64,000 nt of DNA from contig CAMCMZ010000009.1 in the NCBI GenBank assembly GCA_945876185.1, positions 1 through 64,000 on the forward strand. Direction: 5' to 3'. This document shows positions 62,891-64,000 of the stretch, piece after piece (within the stretch, counting starts at the first letter, position 1; each line of letters begins with the position of its first letter). This stretch comes from Candidatus Kuenenia stuttgartensis (GTDB lineage Bacteria > Planctomycetota > UBA11346). A program made the position numbers and the translations under genes. The notes under the pieces are model-generated. The model was not told the origin of the DNA and searched no databases. It worked only from the letters and a program-made list of their open reading frames with translations.

Positions 62891-63526
62891 TCAGAACAGT
62901 GCGATGCGCAGGCTTTCGAGGAAGCCGGTGATGGAGGTGCTCAGGCCGCTGACGCCCTTGGCGACCAGGTTGCTGACGCCGATCAGGATGCCGCAGTAGA
63001 TCGCGCCGACGGCGTAGTTGTTGGCCTTCAGCTCGGCGACCTCATCGATGTCCTTGGTCAGCTTGTCCATGACCTTGAAGGTCAGGGTGATCGCGGTCGA
63101 GGCCAGGACGATGGCCAGGATCAGGTTGAATGCGCCGCCCAGGATAGCGGGGATCGCGCTGGCGAAACCTGCGCTTGAGAAGCTGAGCAGACTCAACAGC
63201 CCCTTGGTCAGGCCCTCGACGCCGCTGCCGATGACGCTGGTGTAACTGAGTACCACGCCAATCGCGAGCAGGGCGACGGCGATGTTCTTCTTCTTGATTT
63301 CGCCCCAGATGTCGAGGCCATCAAGCAGCTTGGAAACCAGCGTGAGTCCCTTGGTGATGGCGAAGGCCGCGATGCCCAGGCCGACCACAACCTGGATGAT
63401 GCCCATGATCAGGCCGCCAGCGGCAAGTCCCACGGCACCCCAGTTCCCGGCGCGCTCGGCTGCCGGCAGGGCTGTGGTCGCGGTCGCCAGGACCATGAGG
63501 GAGAAAAGACGGATGCTGGGGTGCAT
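62891..63526 (-). CDS. DUF350 family membrane protein
   Basis: 211 residues with a signal-like first helix and at least five further helices. The DUF350 pattern occurs twice: KKNIAVALLAIGVVLSYTSVI and ANNYAVGAIYCGILIGVSNLV. The start at 63526 is preceded by AAGGA. Function unknown; members are often near stress or glutathionylspermidine synthase-like genes, none of which is in this window. An upstream frame from 63685 lacks a plausible start signal. 63527-63727 shows no gene. Confidence 0.82.
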   Translation of the reverse strand: MHPSIRLFSLMVLATATTALPAAERAGNWGAVGLAAGGLIMGIIQVVVGLGIAAFAITKGLTLVSKLLDGLDIWGEIKKKNIAVALLAIGVVLSYTSVIGSGVEGLTKGLLSLLSFSSAGFASAIPAILGGAFNLILAIVLASTAITLTFKVMDKLTKDIDEVAELKANNYAVGAIYCGILIGVSNLVAKGVSGLSTSITGFLESLRIALF

Positions 63527-63727
63527 GGGGTGTTCCTTGGAGGGAGTGGGGGTGGGTGTCCAGGAAGCCAGGGTTGGATCGTCCCGGCTGGACGGGGGGC
63601 GGAGGCTAGTGCCCGAGTCCGTTTGCCAAGAGGCAAGACGGCGCGGCCAATCATGAGAAGATTTCATGAACCTGGCTTCGACCAACGGCCCATCCGGGGC
63701 GTTGGCGCGTCGGATGACGAGTGCCGT

Positions 63728-64000
63728 TCAGCGCGCCAGCGCTTCCAGCCCCGCCGCGATCTTCAGCAATCGCGCATCCTGGTTGATCGCGGTCTGGAGC
63801 TGCAATCCGACCGGCAGACCTTGTTCGTCGGTGCCGAAGGGCACCGAGATCGCAGGCACGCCAGCGAGGTTGGCGGCGATGGTGAAGATGTCGGATAGGT
63901 ACATCTGGAGGGGGTCCGACAGTTTTTCACCGGCCTTGAAGGCGGTGGTCGGGCTGACCGGGCCGAGGATCACGTCGCAGGCGGCGAACGCCGTGGTGTA
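63728..64000 (-). CDS. gatA: Asp-tRNA(Asn)/Glu-tRNA(Gln) amidotransferase subunit A, C-terminal part
   Basis: The gene enters from beyond 64000. The visible 90 residues include [20 protein letters not shown] and the conserved [24 protein letters not shown], characteristic of GatA. It is the amidase subunit that supplies ammonia for Gln-tRNA and Asn-tRNA formation. The catalytic Ser-Ser-Lys part is outside the window. Confidence 0.92.
   Translation of the reverse strand, partial: YTTAFAACDVILGPVSPTTAFKAGEKLSDPLQMYLSDIFTIAANLAGVPAISVPFGTDEQGLPVGLQLQTAINQDARLLKIAAGLEALAR

Overview
The window is a GC-rich (about 64 percent by eye) bacterial chromosome segment, most likely from a planctomycete. 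The best evidence is EF-Tu, whose KGGTVRD...KTVTIA.SHVEY segment and overall sequence look planctomycetal from memory. The layout of the ribosomal and RNA polymerase locus fits this but does not prove it. No phylogeny could be run.

Layout. 1-8.0 kb: a frameshifted transglutaminase fragment, an M16 peptidase lipoprotein, a large hybrid histidine kinase and a fatty acid desaturase, all three intact genes on the minus strand. 8.2-8.4 kb: a non-coding array of small hairpins. 8.5-24.9 kb: a nitrogen fixation island on the plus strand in the order nifA, draT, draG, nifH, nifD, nifK, (DUF5615/DUF433 toxin-antitoxin-like pair on the opposite strand), nifE, nifN, nifB, a thioredoxin-like [2Fe-2S] ferredoxin, nifV, then modABC for molybdate uptake. 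NifD carries the roughly 50-residue insertion of clostridial (Group II) Mo-nitrogenases and NifK is correspondingly short. NifH keeps the arginine that DraT ADP-ribosylates. The island therefore encodes the enzyme, most of the FeMo-cofactor pathway, metal supply and both transcriptional and post-translational control. A PPi-type phosphofructokinase follows.

26.2-41.2 kb: tRNA-Thr, tRNA-Tyr, tRNA-Gly, tRNA-Thr, tuf, rpmG, tRNA-Trp, secE, nusG, rplKAJL, rpoBC, rpsL and rpsG. rpoC overlaps rpsL. 41.3-44.0 kb: a low-GC small gene, then a minus-strand operon (cyclophilin, pyrE, an unknown gene, a Nudix hydrolase). 44.3-54.0 kb: a secreted DUF5648 protein and a cluster with a GH38 alpha-mannosidase, an IclR regulator, an FAD oxidoreductase, a corrinoid-methyltransferase-like URO-D protein and an AraC regulator. 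54.2-62.7 kb: a MerR/B12-binding regulator resembling CarH/LitR, followed by FAD oxidoreductase, DUF1365, two cyclopropane-synthase-type methyltransferases, DUF2878, DUF1295, glutathione peroxidase and a delta-9-type desaturase. This looks like a light- or oxidative-stress-induced membrane lipid modification operon. The window ends with a DUF350 membrane protein and the C-terminal part of gatA.

Non-coding structure stands out. A 102-104 nt element with paired ends occurs three times (41171-41272 plus, 42247-42350 minus, 56364-56467 plus), each copy starting 3-4 nt after a stop codon and oriented with the upstream gene. Its helices show compensatory base changes, so it behaves like a structured RNA element. 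Intercistronic spacers elsewhere carry strings of short perfect hairpins. Two inverted copies of an octamer repeat share 24 perfectly complementary bases and flank the nifK-to-fdx part of the nif operon.
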